Source of the DNA: Syncephalis fuscata
Lineage: Eukaryota; Zoopagomycota; Zoopagomycetes; Zoopagales; Piptocephalidaceae
Length of the DNA: 64,000 bases
Reading direction: 5' to 3'
Assembly: GCA_025786725.1 (NCBI GenBank)
Contig: JAHLTZ010000017.1
Coordinates: 186,001-250,000, forward strand
Positions 62,878-64,000 of this stretch are shown here, one piece after another. How positions within the stretch are numbered: the first letter of the stretch is position 1; each line of letters begins with the position of its first letter. The position numbers and the translations under genes are program-made. Below the pieces are notes generated by a model, which worked only from the letters and a program-made list of their open reading frames with translations, was not told where the DNA came from and did not search any database.

Positions 62878-64000
62878 CTATAATTTCTTCGTTTCTATGG
62901 GTTCATTCTTTTTGGCATCAATTTCGGCTAAGCTAAGGCGAAGTGCAGGAGTTGTTTGCAAACAAAGTTGCATTTCTTTTATAGCTTGTTTGTATGTCAA
63001 ATTATCTTTAAAATCATCATTTTGGGCTTTTTTAAAATCACCAGATAGAGCTTTTCTAAACGCCTTAAAGGAGCTTGATCTTCTTTTTTGAGAAGCCAGA
63101 ACTACTTTTACGTTCATTATAGGATTTATGCGGTTTTCAAGTATGTCCTTTCCAGTAAGAACATTGAAAATTGTAACGCCAAGAGCCCAGACGTCATGCT
63201 TGTCTTCATGTTCTGGATATTCATCAGAAAGACCTTCAGGTGGTACATATGCGGGAGCATGACTAAGCCCAGTTGTTAAAATGCGCTCTCCTTTGACATA
63301 AGACAAATCAAAATCAATGAGTGTAATCTGTGGCGGACTGGTAAGTCGAACCAGAATGTCTAGTACAATGGGATTATACATTAGTTAGTCAAATGTCAAT
63401 GTGTTATCGCAGCACAGTTTTTACTTACTATCTGGTTTGATATCACCATGCACAATTCCGGCGTGGTCATGAAGGAATCTTACTGCCTTTAATAACTGAC
63501 CAATGAGTGGTGCCAAAGTATCTCCATCGTAATTAATTCCATTCGAGCTGGCGTATTCCTTTAGCGTCACATCACCACCTAAAGACAAAACAAAACATTC
63601 AATGCCTTCGCGACTAAACGAATGTAGTCGCCGGACAATGTTATTGCCAACACCATATTTGTCTGGTTGTGCTGCTTCAATCAGCTAAGCGGCTCGTTAG
63701 TCAATCACACTCGTCTCAGCGGCAGCTTACCTCAAAAGCTTTGTTTTCGCGTCTAAAGGAGTCAGGTCTAGTTGGGCATTTAAGAAAGGCTGTTTCTTGA
63801 TTGTATTCCACGAAAGCCATTTTAACAGATCTTGGATTGCTGATCCATTTGGTGAATTTGATATTCTCTTGCTCAAATATAGCGATCAGTTTATTTATTG
63901 CAGTTTTTCCGACGATTGGATTTTTTGGTGCAACAAAGGTAGAACTTGGAGATAATGGTATTGTAATACTGGCCTGGCTGTAGGCAGTACAAAATATCCC
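62878..64000 (-). CDS. Divergent protein kinase (HGD/DFD), 5' end outside the window
   Basis: Three exons are visible, ending at the stop 62878-62880. The first, to 63732, runs off the window edge, so the N-terminus is missing. It has an N-lobe-like part (AFVEYNQETAFLKCP, presumed Lys in FLK). The next exon (63692 to 63431) ends with FLHDHAGIVHGDIKPDN, a catalytic loop with HGD instead of HRD. The last exon has LIDFDLSYV, DFD instead of DFG, then YVPPEGL (APE-like), DVWALGVTIFNVLTGKDIL and a C-lobe end with LRLSLAEI. Catalytic Asp and Asn (HGD, KPDN) and the metal-binding Asp (first D of DFD) are kept, so activity is possible. No subfamily is recognised. Confidence 0.82.

Overview
The window looks like nuclear DNA of a fungus, probably an early-diverging (non-Dikarya) lineage; I cannot name the species. 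The evidence is many short GT-AG introns (about 45-110 bp), AT-rich intergenic DNA, the standard code, and fungal gene types: an Ecl1-family lifespan factor, an Lro1-type acyltransferase, an Idh1-type regulatory subunit, an ERj5-type J-protein, and an IFRD homologue that budding yeasts lack. No tRNA, rRNA, CRISPR array or bacterial operon was recognised.

Layout. 1-5.7 kb: the end of an unrecognised gene, a small secreted Cys-rich peptide gene, repeat DNA and a broken MULE transposase. 5.7-17.4 kb: a dense housekeeping block with a SUN-domain protein, a RING-CH ubiquitin ligase, a hypothetical protein, IMP2, mitochondrial ribosomal protein mL41 (four short exons), PUS1 and ERJ5. 17.4-19.0 kb: IDH1. 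19.0-23.4 kb: gene-poor repeat DNA holding the first copy of a ~1.85 kb repeat. 23.4-34.0 kb: a tetraspan membrane protein with an 11-nt microexon, MYG1, RPP1, mitochondrial EF-G (MEF1) and an IFRD-family gene. 34.6-43.8 kb: the DNA polymerase epsilon catalytic subunit and phosphoglycerate dehydrogenase. 44.0-45.9 kb: the second, inverted copy of the 1.85 kb repeat. 46.9-52.1 kb: an ABCC-type ABC transporter. 52-58 kb: a long gene-poor stretch around an Ecl1-family gene. 58.2-61.0 kb: LRO1. 62.4-64 kb: a possible 48-residue membrane microprotein and a partial divergent protein kinase.

The genes form no pathway cluster. Several serve mitochondria: IMP2 (protease), mL41 (ribosome), MEF1 (translocase), IDH1 (TCA cycle), probably MYG1, and possibly one form of PUS1. 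Many are head-to-head pairs with short shared promoters (mL41/PUS1, MYG1/RPP1, IFRD/POL2).

Two general points. First, at least five otherwise intact genes (POL2, PUS1, ERJ5, SER3-type dehydrogenase, ABCC transporter) carry single-base deletions, mostly in short homopolymers. I read these as consensus errors of an under-polished assembly rather than biology. Second, the most interesting genomic signal is a repeat family at 1.5-2.2, 20.5-22.8, 31.2-32.0 and 44.0-45.9 kb. One member carries an intact gene for a secreted six-cysteine peptide, and the 1.85 kb copies keep a relic of its signal-peptide exon without a start codon. I found no convincing new molecular system.
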